Part shown: positions 17,301 to 34,400 of the stretch, piece after piece
How the letters are laid out: the number at the start of each line of letters is the position of its first letter
Numbering within the stretch: the stretch's first letter is position 1
Source of the DNA: Polyangium sp. 6x1
GTDB lineage: Bacteria; Myxococcota_A; Polyangia; Polyangiales; Polyangiaceae
Assembly (NCBI RefSeq): GCF_029946515.1
Contig: NZ_JARZHH010000002.1
Coordinates: forward strand, 1 to 64,000
Direction: 5' to 3'
Length of the DNA stretch: 64,000 bases
The notes under the pieces: generated by a model
Databases searched by the model: none
What the model saw: the letters and a program-made list of their open reading frames with translations, nothing else
What the model was told of the DNA's origin: nothing
Program-made: the position numbers and the translations under genes

Positions 17301-18912
17301 TTACGTCATCCGTCCCGACGCCCGCGAGGATTACGACGCGCTGCTCGCGGATCTGCGTGTCGTGCGTCGCACGCCCGATCGAATCCTGCACCTGTGGGGC
17401 ATGCGGGATCCCGATCCACGCGAGAGCGTCGCGGCCCTGGCCGAGCGGAACCTCTTGCGGCTCCTTTTCCTCGCGCAGGCGCTCGTCACGGAGGCGGTCA
17501 TCCATGCGGTCGAGTTTGGCGTGGTCACACGCGGCGCGTACGACGTGACGGGCGAGGAGGCGCTCCGGCCCGAGACCGCCACGGTGACGGGGCCGTGCCG
17601 GGTCGTGCCGCAGGAGCTGCCGAACGTGCGCTGCGTCCACATCGACGTTTCGCCTGCCGACTCCGTCGAGGCGCGCGCGCAGCTCGCCCGAAAGCTCGTC
17701 GCGGAGATCGAGAGCCCCATCCAGGACGACGTCGTCGCGCTTCGTGGCCGGCGCCGGTGGGTCCAGTCCTTCGAGCCGGTCGCAATCGAGAGGCCCGAGG
17801 AGGCGCGCATTCCGCTCGTGCCGGGCGGGGTCTACATGATCACCGGCGGCCTGGGGGGCATCGGCCTGGAGCTCGGTGGCTACCTCGCTCGTACGGGGGC
17901 GCGGGCGCTCGTCCTCGTGGGCCGCACGCCGCCGCCGCCCCGTGAGCGCTGGGAGGCCGCGGAGAGCACGCGCAAGCTCCTCGCCCTCGAGGCTTCGGGG
18001 GTCGAGGTCGTGATCGAAGCGGCCGACGTCGCCGATGCCGCGGCGATGCGCGCCGTCGCAGAGCGGGTCGCCGCGCGATTCGGAGGGGTGGCTGGGATCA
18101 TTCACGCCGCCGGCGTCGGGGGCGGCGGCGCCATGGCTCGTCGTTCGTCGAGCGAGGTATCGGCGGTGCTGCGCGGAAAGGTCCACGGCGCCGCTGTCGT
18201 GGCCGCGCTCGCGTCGGATCTCCGGGCCAGGTTCCTCGTGTTCTGCTCCTCGATGAGCGCGCTCGTGGGCGGCGCCGGCCAGGTGGACTACTGCGGCGCG
18301 AACGCCTTCCTCGACGCGTTCGCGCAAAAGCTTTCCGCGTCGAAGGGCGTGCCCGCGGTCTCGATCAACTGGGATACCTGGCAGGAGGTCGGCATGGCCG
18401 TTCAGGCCGTGTTGCCCGAGGCCATGCGCGCCGAGCGTGATCGGCTGCTGCGCGAGGCCATCGCGCCGCGGGAGGGGGTGGAGGCTTTTGCGCGCGCGCT
18501 CGGCAGCGGGCTGCCGCAGGTCGCCGTCTCCCCGCGCCCGCCTGCGCTCACCCGCGCCGCCGTCGACGCCCTCGCCGCCGCCGCCGCGCGCAGCGGCGAG
18601 ACGAAGGCGGCTTTGGGCGCGCACGAGCGGCCTGCGCTCACGACGGCCTACGCGGCGCCGACCACCGAAACGGAGCGCGTCGTCGCGCAGATATGGGAGG
18701 AGATCATCGGCGTCGAGAAGGTCGGCATTCACGACGACTTCTTCCAGCTCGGCGGGCACTCGCTGCTCGCCGCGCAGCTCATGAGCCGATTGCGCGCGGC
18801 CTTCGGGATCGAGCTTCCCCTGCACACCCTGTTCGAGGTGAGCACGGTCGCCGAGCTTTCGCAGGCGATCGAGGAAGAAATCCTCGCCGAGGCCGAGGCG
18901 GAAGGCGCCTGA
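14356..18912 (+). CDS. Type I PKS module KS-AT-KR-ACP
   Basis: A 1518-aa monomodular polyketide synthase. The KS has Cys187 in QTACSTSL, with HGTGT and SNIGHLDAAAG. The AT has GHSLGE (Ser635) and HAFHSSMM, which predicts malonyl-CoA rather than methylmalonyl-CoA. The KR has TGGLGGIG (about 1161) and a catalytic Tyr in GQVDYCGANAFLD; no Leu-Asp-Asp motif is seen, so it is not an obvious B-type KR. The ACP has LGGHSLLA (Ser1469). It would add one acetate unit and leave a beta-hydroxyl. The N-terminus is acidic (TDERVTSPQADDARLD) and faces the basic tails of the NRPS proteins. The C-terminus is acidic (EEEILAEAEAEGA). Confidence 0.93.
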   Translation: MTDERVTSPQADDARLDASIAIIGMAGRFPKSKTVEELWQNLVKGSECISFFEEGELEPLPGEQAIPPEMRVSARGVLSDVESFDAFFFGYNPREAELMDPQHRIFLECAWEALERAGHGGPQARPVGVFAGASMNWYLLLNVHSRRLSPRFDPDLAFLGNHGDLLATRVSYKLDLRGPSMTVQTACSTSLVAVHLACQSLLTGECDMALAGGVSVVVPQRRPYAARPGSIMSPDGHCRAFDEKAQGTLFSNGVGVVVLKRLRDALADGDHIHAVICGSAINNDGAAKVGFVAPGVDGQAGAIRAALAMADVDPATIGYVETHGTGTVIGDQVEIRALTQSFREGTDGRQFCALGSLKSNIGHLDAAAGVAGLIKATLAVEQGLIPPSLHVTKPNPAIDFENSPFFVNTELRPWPTTHALRRAGVSSFGVGGTNAHVVLEEAPRVERSARADGEQLLVLSARSAQALDDASRNLAEHLQRCPDLDLGDVAFTLQVGRRHFPHRRMVVCRDGADAAQVLSSLDPKRVASATHEQGEPGVAWMFPGQGAQHPGMGAELYRTLPVFRTWLDRCASLLERHLGFDLREALYPRGDRPEDEALRLTQTALAQPALFAVEFALAQQWLAWGVRPAGMIGHSLGELVAACLAEVFSLEDALMLVAARGRLMQAAPAGAMIAVKLPEAEASALARGGVSLAAVNGPSDCVLSGPTGEIEQIEAELARRDVASQRLKTSHAFHSSMMASAARAFEEIVRSVKRAPPRLPFLSNVTGKWITEQQATDPRYWAEHLLATVRFGDGIKAMMEGSDRVLLEVGPGQALGRFAANTLGSADVRGAASLPRSKGVSSERAGLLEAAGRLWLAGASVAWEKLHGEGRRRVVLPTYPFERRRYWLDPAPTAVTTEARAEQGAPPVERPELDAWFYAPQWKQAPARARRAQGGAATRLSWLVFADDAGLSAALAAELEASAYIVTTVVPGQRFEKLDKHRYVIRPDAREDYDALLADLRVVRRTPDRILHLWGMRDPDPRESVAALAERNLLRLLFLAQALVTEAVIHAVEFGVVTRGAYDVTGEEALRPETATVTGPCRVVPQELPNVRCVHIDVSPADSVEARAQLARKLVAEIESPIQDDVVALRGRRRWVQSFEPVAIERPEEARIPLVPGGVYMITGGLGGIGLELGGYLARTGARALVLVGRTPPPPRERWEAAESTRKLLALEASGVEVVIEAADVADAAAMRAVAERVAARFGGVAGIIHAAGVGGGGAMARRSSSEVSAVLRGKVHGAAVVAALASDLRARFLVFCSSMSALVGGAGQVDYCGANAFLDAFAQKLSASKGVPAVSINWDTWQEVGMAVQAVLPEAMRAERDRLLREAIAPREGVEAFARALGSGLPQVAVSPRPPALTRAAVDALAAAAARSGETKAALGAHERPALTTAYAAPTTETERVVAQIWEEIIGVEKVGIHDDFFQLGGHSLLAAQLMSRLRAAFGIELPLHTLFEVSTVAELSQAIEEEILAEAEAEGA

Positions 18913-18931
18913 AAGCGGACGGAAAGGTCGT

Positions 18932-19441
18932 ATGAGCGTCGAAATCACCCGAGCCACGAGCGCCGACACGACGCTCCTGCGCAACCTCTACCCCCTTTAC
19001 CTTCACGATCTCACGTCGTTTTACGATTTCTACGAGATCAACGAGCAGGGGGTCTTTCAGCCCGACTATCTCGATTTCTGGCTGAGCGAGCGGTCCGATA
19101 CGCACAAGCTCGTGATCCGGATCGACGGCCGCCCGGCGGGCTTCGCGCTCATCGGTCAGGCTCCCTTCCCGTACATGTCCCCCGAGCGCGATTTCCAGAT
19201 GGCGGAGTTCTTCGTGCTGCGCAAGTTTCGCCGGCGCGGCGTGGGGCGCGCCGCCGCCCTCGCGATCCTGGACATGTTCCGGGGGCGGTGGGAGATCACG
19301 GAGGTGCGGGCGAACGCGCCGGCCATCACGTTCTGGCGCAACGTCATCGGCGCGTTTACCGGGGGAAAGTTCGAGGAAATCGAGATCGACGGCAATCCCA
19401 CGCAGGTGTTCTCCAGCGTAGAACCGCAAGCTGCGCGCTGA
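18932..19441 (+). CDS. GNAT-family N-acetyltransferase, last gene of the first operon
   Basis: A 169-aa GNAT protein starting 19 nt after the PKS stop, with GGAAAGG as ribosome binding site. The acetyl-CoA loop is RKFRRRGVGRAAALAILDMF. The beta-bulge strand FQMAEFFVL precedes it, and the end ITFWRNVIGAFTGGKFEE matches the usual substrate-proximal region. It could acetylate an amine of the product (tailoring or self-protection) or an unrelated substrate. Its operon position favours a cluster role, but nothing in the sequence names the substrate. A strong hairpin terminator follows. Confidence 0.8.
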   Translation: MSVEITRATSADTTLLRNLYPLYLHDLTSFYDFYEINEQGVFQPDYLDFWLSERSDTHKLVIRIDGRPAGFALIGQAPFPYMSPERDFQMAEFFVLRKFRRRGVGRAAALAILDMFRGRWEITEVRANAPAITFWRNVIGAFTGGKFEEIEIDGNPTQVFSSVEPQAAR

Positions 19442-19474
19442 GCGCCTGGACCGGCGGCGTCGATATCGAACGAT

Positions 19475-19511
19475 CGGGGGCAAAATCCGGCGCGCGCCGG
19501 GTTTGCCCCCG
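19475..19511. terminator. Bidirectional hairpin terminator
   Basis: A perfect outer stem CGGGGGCAAA / TTTGCCCCCG (19475-19484 with 19502-19511) encloses the palindrome CCGGCGCGCGCCGG. It is followed on the + strand by TTCTTTTTC, a T-rich run as in an intrinsic terminator. It lies 34 nt after the GNAT stop and 8 nt beyond the stop of the convergent NRPS, so it can serve both. Confidence 0.8.
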
Positions 19512-19518
19512 TTCTTTT

Positions 19519-28026
<8,508 letters not shown>

Positions 28027-28146
28027 CAGGTATTTGGCTCGCTCTTCGGCAGGCGGGGGATCGATGCGATCGGACTGCGTTCGTGCGGCGTACGGTGGCG
28101 CAAAGCGGCGACGAAACGCAAGGTATCCGGAAGGGGTCAATGCGAC

Positions 28147-28162
28147 AGCAACGTTGGTGCCA
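28147..28162 (-). promoter_or_regulatory. Consensus sigma-54 promoter of the FAAL-NRPS
   Basis: Read on the minus strand the sequence is TGGCACCAACGTTGCT, a full match to TGGCAC-N5-TTGCW. The GG and GC pairs are 10 nt apart. The FAAL-NRPS start codon lies about 120 nt downstream. RNA polymerase with RpoN would need an enhancer-binding activator, none of which is encoded in this window. Confidence 0.75.
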
Positions 28163-28336
28163 CCCGTCAGCACCGGCCACGCGAAGGACGCTCGCGCAAC
28201 GCCACGGTAAGCACACTCACGCAAACGCGCGTACGCATTTTCGCGAGGACGCCCCTCATGCGCCCAGTTTGCGCGAGTTGCGCTTCTGTTGCTCGATCGT
28301 TCTGTCAGCGCTAGGGAAACGTCCAGCGCGTGATGA

Positions 28337-28352
28337 GGGCATGCTTGTTGCT
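28337..28352 (+). promoter_or_regulatory. Sigma-54-like promoter of the second NRPS operon
   Basis: GGGCATGCTTGTTGCT matches TGGCAC-N5-TTGCW at all invariant GG/GC positions, with a perfect TTGCT -12 half and 4 of 6 in the -24 half. The NRPS start is about 100 nt downstream. It diverges from the consensus element of the opposite NRPS, so both operons could be switched by one activator. Confidence 0.55.
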
Positions 28353-28452
28353 ATGGGCGCGGCGGCTGTATGGCGTCGTGCAGAATTCTGCTTGATGCAG
28401 CCCTTGGCCCTGTGGTCGTATATCGGCGCGACTGGCTTCGAGGATGGAACGG

Positions 28453-31400
28453 ATGAAAGACGAATTGGCGGAGCGGCTCTCCAGGCTATCTCCCGAGAAA
28501 CGAGCGCTCGTCGAGAAGAGGCTCCGAGGGGAACGGATCGAGAGCGCGCCTCGGTTCGTCATACCCAGGCGACCTGGCAATGGCCCCGGTCCGCTCAGCT
28601 TCTCGCAGCAGCGCCTGTGGTTCATCCAGGAGCTCGACAAGGAGAGCGCGGCGTTCAATGAAATCGCCGTCCTCCACCTCTCCGGCCCCCTCGACACCGC
28701 CGCGTTCGAGAGGGCAATCCACGAGATCGTTCGTCGCCACGAGATCCTCCGGACCACCTTCATGGCCCCCGAAGGGACGCCCGCGCAAATCGTCGCGCGC
28801 GAGGTGGGCCCATGCGTGTCCTTCGTCGATCTCGGGCGCGTGAACGATGCGGAGAAGGACGAGGAGGTGCGGCGCAGGATCGAGGCAGAAGCCGCCCGGC
28901 CTTTCGACCTCGCGACGGGCCCGCTCTTCCGCGTGACGGTGCTCGCCCTCTCCGCCGCGGAGCACGTCGCCATCTTCGCGAACCACCATATCGTCTCGGA
29001 TGCGTGGTCCCGTGGAATCATGCTCCGGGAGCTCGCCGCGCTCTACGCCGCCTTCACGAAAGGCGCGCCTTCACCATTGCCGGAGCTCGATCTCCAGTAT
29101 GCCGACTTCGCCCATTGGCAGCGGGAGACGTTCGGGGGACAGGCGCTGGAAGAGCAGCTCGCGTATTGGCGGCGGCAGCTCGGCGGCCCGCTTCCCGTCC
29201 TCGAGCTGCCCGCGGACAGGCCTCGTCCCGCGGGGGCGGCGCACCGCGCGGGGGCCCTGCCCGTGCACGTACCGAAGCCGCTCTCCGAGGCGCTCGAGGC
29301 GCTCGCCCGCAGCGAAAAGGCCACGCTCTTCGTGGCCGTGCTCTCGGCGTTCGGCATCCTGCTCCGCCGGTACGCGGGGCAAGAGGACATTCTCGTCGGC
29401 ACGCCCATCGCCGCGCGGAGCCGGACGCAGATCGAGCCGCTCATCGGGTTTTTCGTGAACAACCTGGTGATGCGCCTCGACCTGACGTCGTCGCCCTCGT
29501 TCCGGGAGCTCTTGCGCCGGACGCGCGAGGTGGCGACGGGCGCATTCGCCCGTCAGGACGTCCCATTCGAAAAGCTCGTCGAGGAGCTCCAGCCGACGCG
29601 GGATCCGAGCCGCTCGCCGCTCTTCCAGGCGATGCTCTCGCTCCGCAATGTGCCGCAGCAGCCGCTCGAGATCCCCGGGCTCGCCGTGCGCACGCTCGAC
29701 GCCCATCTCCCGACGGCGCGCTTCGATTTCACGCTCGACCTCGGGCCTGTTCCCGACGGGCTCTCCGGCTTCGTCGAATACAGCGCGGAGCTCTTCGACG
29801 AATCGACCATCGAGCGGATGATGGAGCACTTCTCGACCATCGTCCGGGAGGTCGTCGCCGATCCCGAGCGGCCGATCGACGAGATTCCGCTGCTCTCTCA
29901 GGCCGAGCGGCATCGCATCCTTTCGGCGTGGAATGCCACCGAGACGCCTGTCCCGCGCTCGTCCTGCGTCCACCACGCATTCGAGCTCCAGGTGGCGCGC
30001 ACGCCGGACGCGCAGGCGCTCGTCTTCGGGGATCGCGCGCTCACGTTCCGGGAGCTCGACGCCCGTGCAAACAGGCTCGCCCATGCGCTCCAGAAGGAGG
30101 GGGTCGGCCCCGAGGTGCTCGTCGGCATTCACCTCGATCGCTCGCTCGAAATGGTGGTGGCCATGCTGGGCGTGCTCAAGGCGGGTGGAGCCTACGTGCC
30201 GCTCGATCCGTCGTACCCTCGACAGCGGCTCGAATACATCGTCGAGCACACGGGCCTCGGCGTCATCGTCGCGATGCCAGGCACCCCTTCCATCGCAGGC
30301 GCGCGCCGCGTCCGCGAGCTCTCCCCCGAGGACCATGCCCTCGCGCGGTTTTCGCCCGACGCGCCGGCGAGCGGCGTGGACCCGAAAAACCTCGTCTATG
30401 TCATCTTCACCTCGGGTTCCACCGGGAAACCCAAGGGCGTCATGGTGACCCATGCCAACGTCGTGAATTTCATGGCCGGCATGGACGCGCACGTCCCGCA
30501 CGAGAACCCGGGCACGTGGCTCGCCGTGACGAGCATTTCGTTCGACATCTCGGTCCTCGAAATCTTCTGGGCGCTGTCGCGTGGCTTCCGGGTCGTCGTA
30601 CAGCCGGAGCAGGGGGCGCCCGGGGTGTCGCGGAGCGGCGAGCTCGCCGGGCGCGCGCGCTCGCTCGAGTTCAGCCTGTTCTATTTCGCGAGCGCCGGGG
30701 CCGGGGACGCAGGCGACAAGTATCGACTCCTCCTCGAAGGGGCGAGGTTCGCCGACGAGAATGGTTTTTCCGCCGTCTGGACCCCCGAGCGACATTTTCA
30801 CGCCTTCGGTGGGCTCTTCCCGAATCCGTCGGTGACCGCGGCTGCCCTCGCCGCCAGCACGAAGCGCGTGGGTATCCGCGCAGGCAGCGTCGTGATGCCG
30901 CTGCACGATCCCATTCGTGTCGCCGAGGAGTGGGCGGTCGTCGACAACATCTCCGAGGGTCGCGTCGGGCTCTCCTTCGCTTCCGGCTGGCACGCGGACG
31001 ATTTCGTGTTCGCGCCCGAGCGCTTCCGGGAGCGCCGCGAGGAGATGTACGTCGGCATCGACATCGTGCGCCGGCTGTGGCGCGGCGAGGTGATCACACG
31101 CAAGGGCGGGGCGGGCCAGGACGTCCGCGTCTCCACATTGCCCCTACCGCGCCAGCGGGAGCTGCCGTTCTGGGTGACGGCGTCGGGCGATCCCGCGACG
31201 TTCCGCAAGGCAGGCGAGATCGGCGCGAACGTGCTCACCCACCTGCTCGGCCAGACGACGGAGGAGCTCGCCGAGAAGATCGCCATCTATCGCGAGGCCT
31301 GGAAGGCGCACGGCCATGGCCCCGGCGAGGGGCACGTGACCCTCATGTTGCATACGTTCGTCGGGACGGACCTCGCGTCCGTCCGAGAGATCGTGCGCGA

Positions 31401-34400
31401 CCCGTTCTGCAATTACCTGCGCAGCTCGGTGGACCTCGTCCGGAGGCTCGCCCGGAGCATCGGCCGCGACATCGACGCCGAGGACTTCACCGAGGACGAC
31501 CTCGACGCGCTGATGCGCTACGCATACAACCGCTATTTCGAGACGGGAGGGCTGTTCGGGACCCCGGAGAGCTGTCTGCCGACCGTCGAGCGGCTCGCCG
31601 CGCTCGGCGTGAACGAGATTGGCTGCCTCGTCGATTTCGGGATCGACACCGACGCGGTGCTTTCGAGCCTCGATCACCTCGCGACGCTCATGCATGCGAG
31701 CCGCCGCCCGGCCACCGATTCTGCCACCGATTCGATGGGCGCGTCGCTGCGCAAGCACGCGGTCTCGCACCTGCAGTGTACGCCGTCGATGGCGAGGCTC
31801 ATGCTGGCCGCGGGCGAGGAGCCCCCCGCGGAGCGCCCGCTCCGCGCGTTGATGCTCGGCGGAGAGGCGCTCCCGCCCGACGTCGCGCGGCAGGTCCGTC
31901 CCTGGGCCGCCGACGTCTTGAACCTGTATGGTCCGACCGAGACCACGGTCTGGTCGACCGTATGGCGCCTTTCGGATGGCGGCGCCTCCATCTCCATTGG
32001 CCGGCCCATCGCCAATACACGCGTCTACGTCCTCGACGCGCGCCTGTCTCCCGTTCCGCTCGGCGTGGTCGGCGAGCTCTACATCGGGGGCGACGGCGTC
32101 GCGCGCGGCTATCATGGAGACGCCGCGCAGACCGAGGAGCGCTTCCTGCGTGATCCCTTCGTGGAGGTCGGGGACGCGCGCATGTATCGCACGGGGGATC
32201 TCGCGCGATTCCGCGCCGACGGCCAGCTCGAATACGTCGGGCGCGCCGATCAGCAGGTGAAGGTTCGCGGGCACCGGATCGAGCTCGGCGAGATCGAGGG
32301 CGCGCTCGCGAACCTTCCGGGCGTGCGCGAGGCGGCCGTCGCCGCGATGGACGACGGCGCGGGCGGCAAGCAGCTCGTCGCCTACGTCGTGAGCCGCGCG
32401 CATCCGAGGCCTTCCCACGCGGAGATGCGCCGTGCGCTCGGCGAGCGGCTTCCCGCGTATATGGTGCCGAGCATCTTTGCGGACCTCGAAGCCCTGCCGC
32501 TCACGCCCAATGGCAAGCTCGACAGGCGGGCGCTGCCGAACCCCGAGAGGGCGCGCACGACGCCGGAGGCCGAGTTCACGGCGCCGCGTACGGACATCGA
32601 GCGAAAGCTCGGCGGCATCTGGGGCGAGGTGCTCGGGCGTGAGCGCGTGGGTATCCACGACAATTTCTTCGAGCTCGGCGGGCACTCCTTGCTGGCCGCG
32701 CAGATCGTGGCCCGGGTGCGCAGCGCATTCGCGGTGGAGCTGCCGCTGCGGCGTTTCCTCGAATCACCGACCATCGCTGGCGTTGCGCCCTTCCTCGAAC
32801 AAGGCCGCGCCGAGCCCACGCCGGACGCCGCGCCGGCGCTCGTGCCCGACGTGGCGCGGCGATACGAGCCTTTCCCCCTCACCGACGTCCAGCAGGCCTA
32901 CTGGATCGGCCGCAGCGGCATCTACGAGCTCGGCAACGTCGCGTGTCACCTGTATGTCGAATTCGAGGCGGTCGATCTCGACCTTGGCCGCCTCGGCACG
33001 GCTTTTCAGCGGGTCATCGAGCGCCACGACATGCTCCGCGCCGTGGTTCAGCCCGACGGCCAGCAGCGCATCCTCGAGCGCACGGAGCCGTACGTGATTC
33101 GCTACGAGGACCTCTCGGGCGAGCCGGCGGAGGCGCGCGCGGCGCGGCTCGATGCGCTCCGGCACGAGATGTCGCACCACGTCCTGCCCGCCGATCGGTG
33201 GCCGCTCTTCGATTTTCGCGCTTCCCGGATCGACGCGCGGCGCATCCGGCTGCATTTCAGCATCGATACGCTCATCGCCGACGGCGGCAGCGTGGATCTC
33301 CTGCTCCGGGATCTCTCGCGCTGGTATGCGGATCCGACGTGGAAGCTCGATCCGCTCGACGCATCGTTCCGCGATTACGTGCTCCTGCTGGCTGGCCAGG
33401 AGGGCGACGCCGCACACGAGAAGGCGCTCGCGTACTGGCGAGAGCGGATCGCGAGCCTTCCTCCGGCGCCGGAGTTGCCGCTCGCGCAGGACCCCGGGTC
33501 GATCGATACGACGCGCTTCGTGCGGCGGCAGGCGCGGCTCGAGCCGGAGCGCTGGAGCCGGCTCAAGCGCCGGGCGCAGCAGGCGGGGCTGACGCCTTCG
33601 GGCGTCGTGCTCGCGGCGTACGCGGACGTCCTGGCCGCGTGGAGCGCGTCGCCGAGCTTCACGCTCAACCTGACGCTCTTCAATCGGCTGCCGGTACATC
33701 CGCAGATTCACCAGGTCGTCGGAGATTTCACCTCGCTATGCTTGCTCGCCGTCGACCAGCGGGTGGACGCGCCCTTCGAGGCGCGGGCCAGGCGGCTGCA
33801 ACAGCGTTTGTGGGAAGATCTAGATCACCGGCGCATCAGCGGCGTGCGCGTGCTGCGCGAGCTCGCGCGGCAGGGCGTGGACGCGAAGATGCCGGTGGTC
33901 TTCACGAGCGAGCTCGGGGATACCTCGGCGGACGAGCTGGCCGAGAGCCTGCCGCTCGTGGGTGAAGTCACCTATACGATCACGCAGACACCTCAGGTTT
34001 GGCTGGACCACCAGGTGCGGCAGCTCCAGGGAGGGCTGCATTTGAGCTGGGATGCGGTCGAGGAGCTCTTCCCCGAGGGAATGCTCGGGGAAATGTTCGA
34101 TGCCTACGTGAAGCTCTTGCAAAGGCTCTCCGACGACGAGGGCGCCTGGCAGGACGTCGAACGTGCTCTCTTGCCGTCGAAGCAATGGGAGGCGCGGGCG
34201 GAGGTCAACCGCACCGAGGCCCCCGTCCCGGCGGGCCTCCTGCACGAGCCTTTCCTTTCCCAGGTGCGAGCGCAACCCTGGAGAACGGCCATCTTCACCG
34301 AGGATCGGACGCTCACCTACGAGGAGGTTCAGGCGCGGGCCCTCGGGCTTGCGCGGGCGCTGCGCGCGGACGGGGCCAGGCCGAATCGCCTGGTGGCGGT

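Larger units (their letters stand above)
28027..28452. other. Divergent promoter region between two NRPS genes
   Basis: 426 bp without a convincing gene, locally lower in GC than its surroundings. It holds two sigma-54-like elements pointing outwards, one for each NRPS, described separately. There is room between and upstream of them (about 28163-28336) for enhancer-binding-protein sites, but I could not pick out a clear repeated operator by eye. Confidence 0.55.

Noticed and set aside
14356-18912. Methylmalonyl-CoA specificity for the AT domains
   Set aside because: All three AT domains in the window show H-A-F-H rather than Y-A-S-H, which favours malonyl-CoA.
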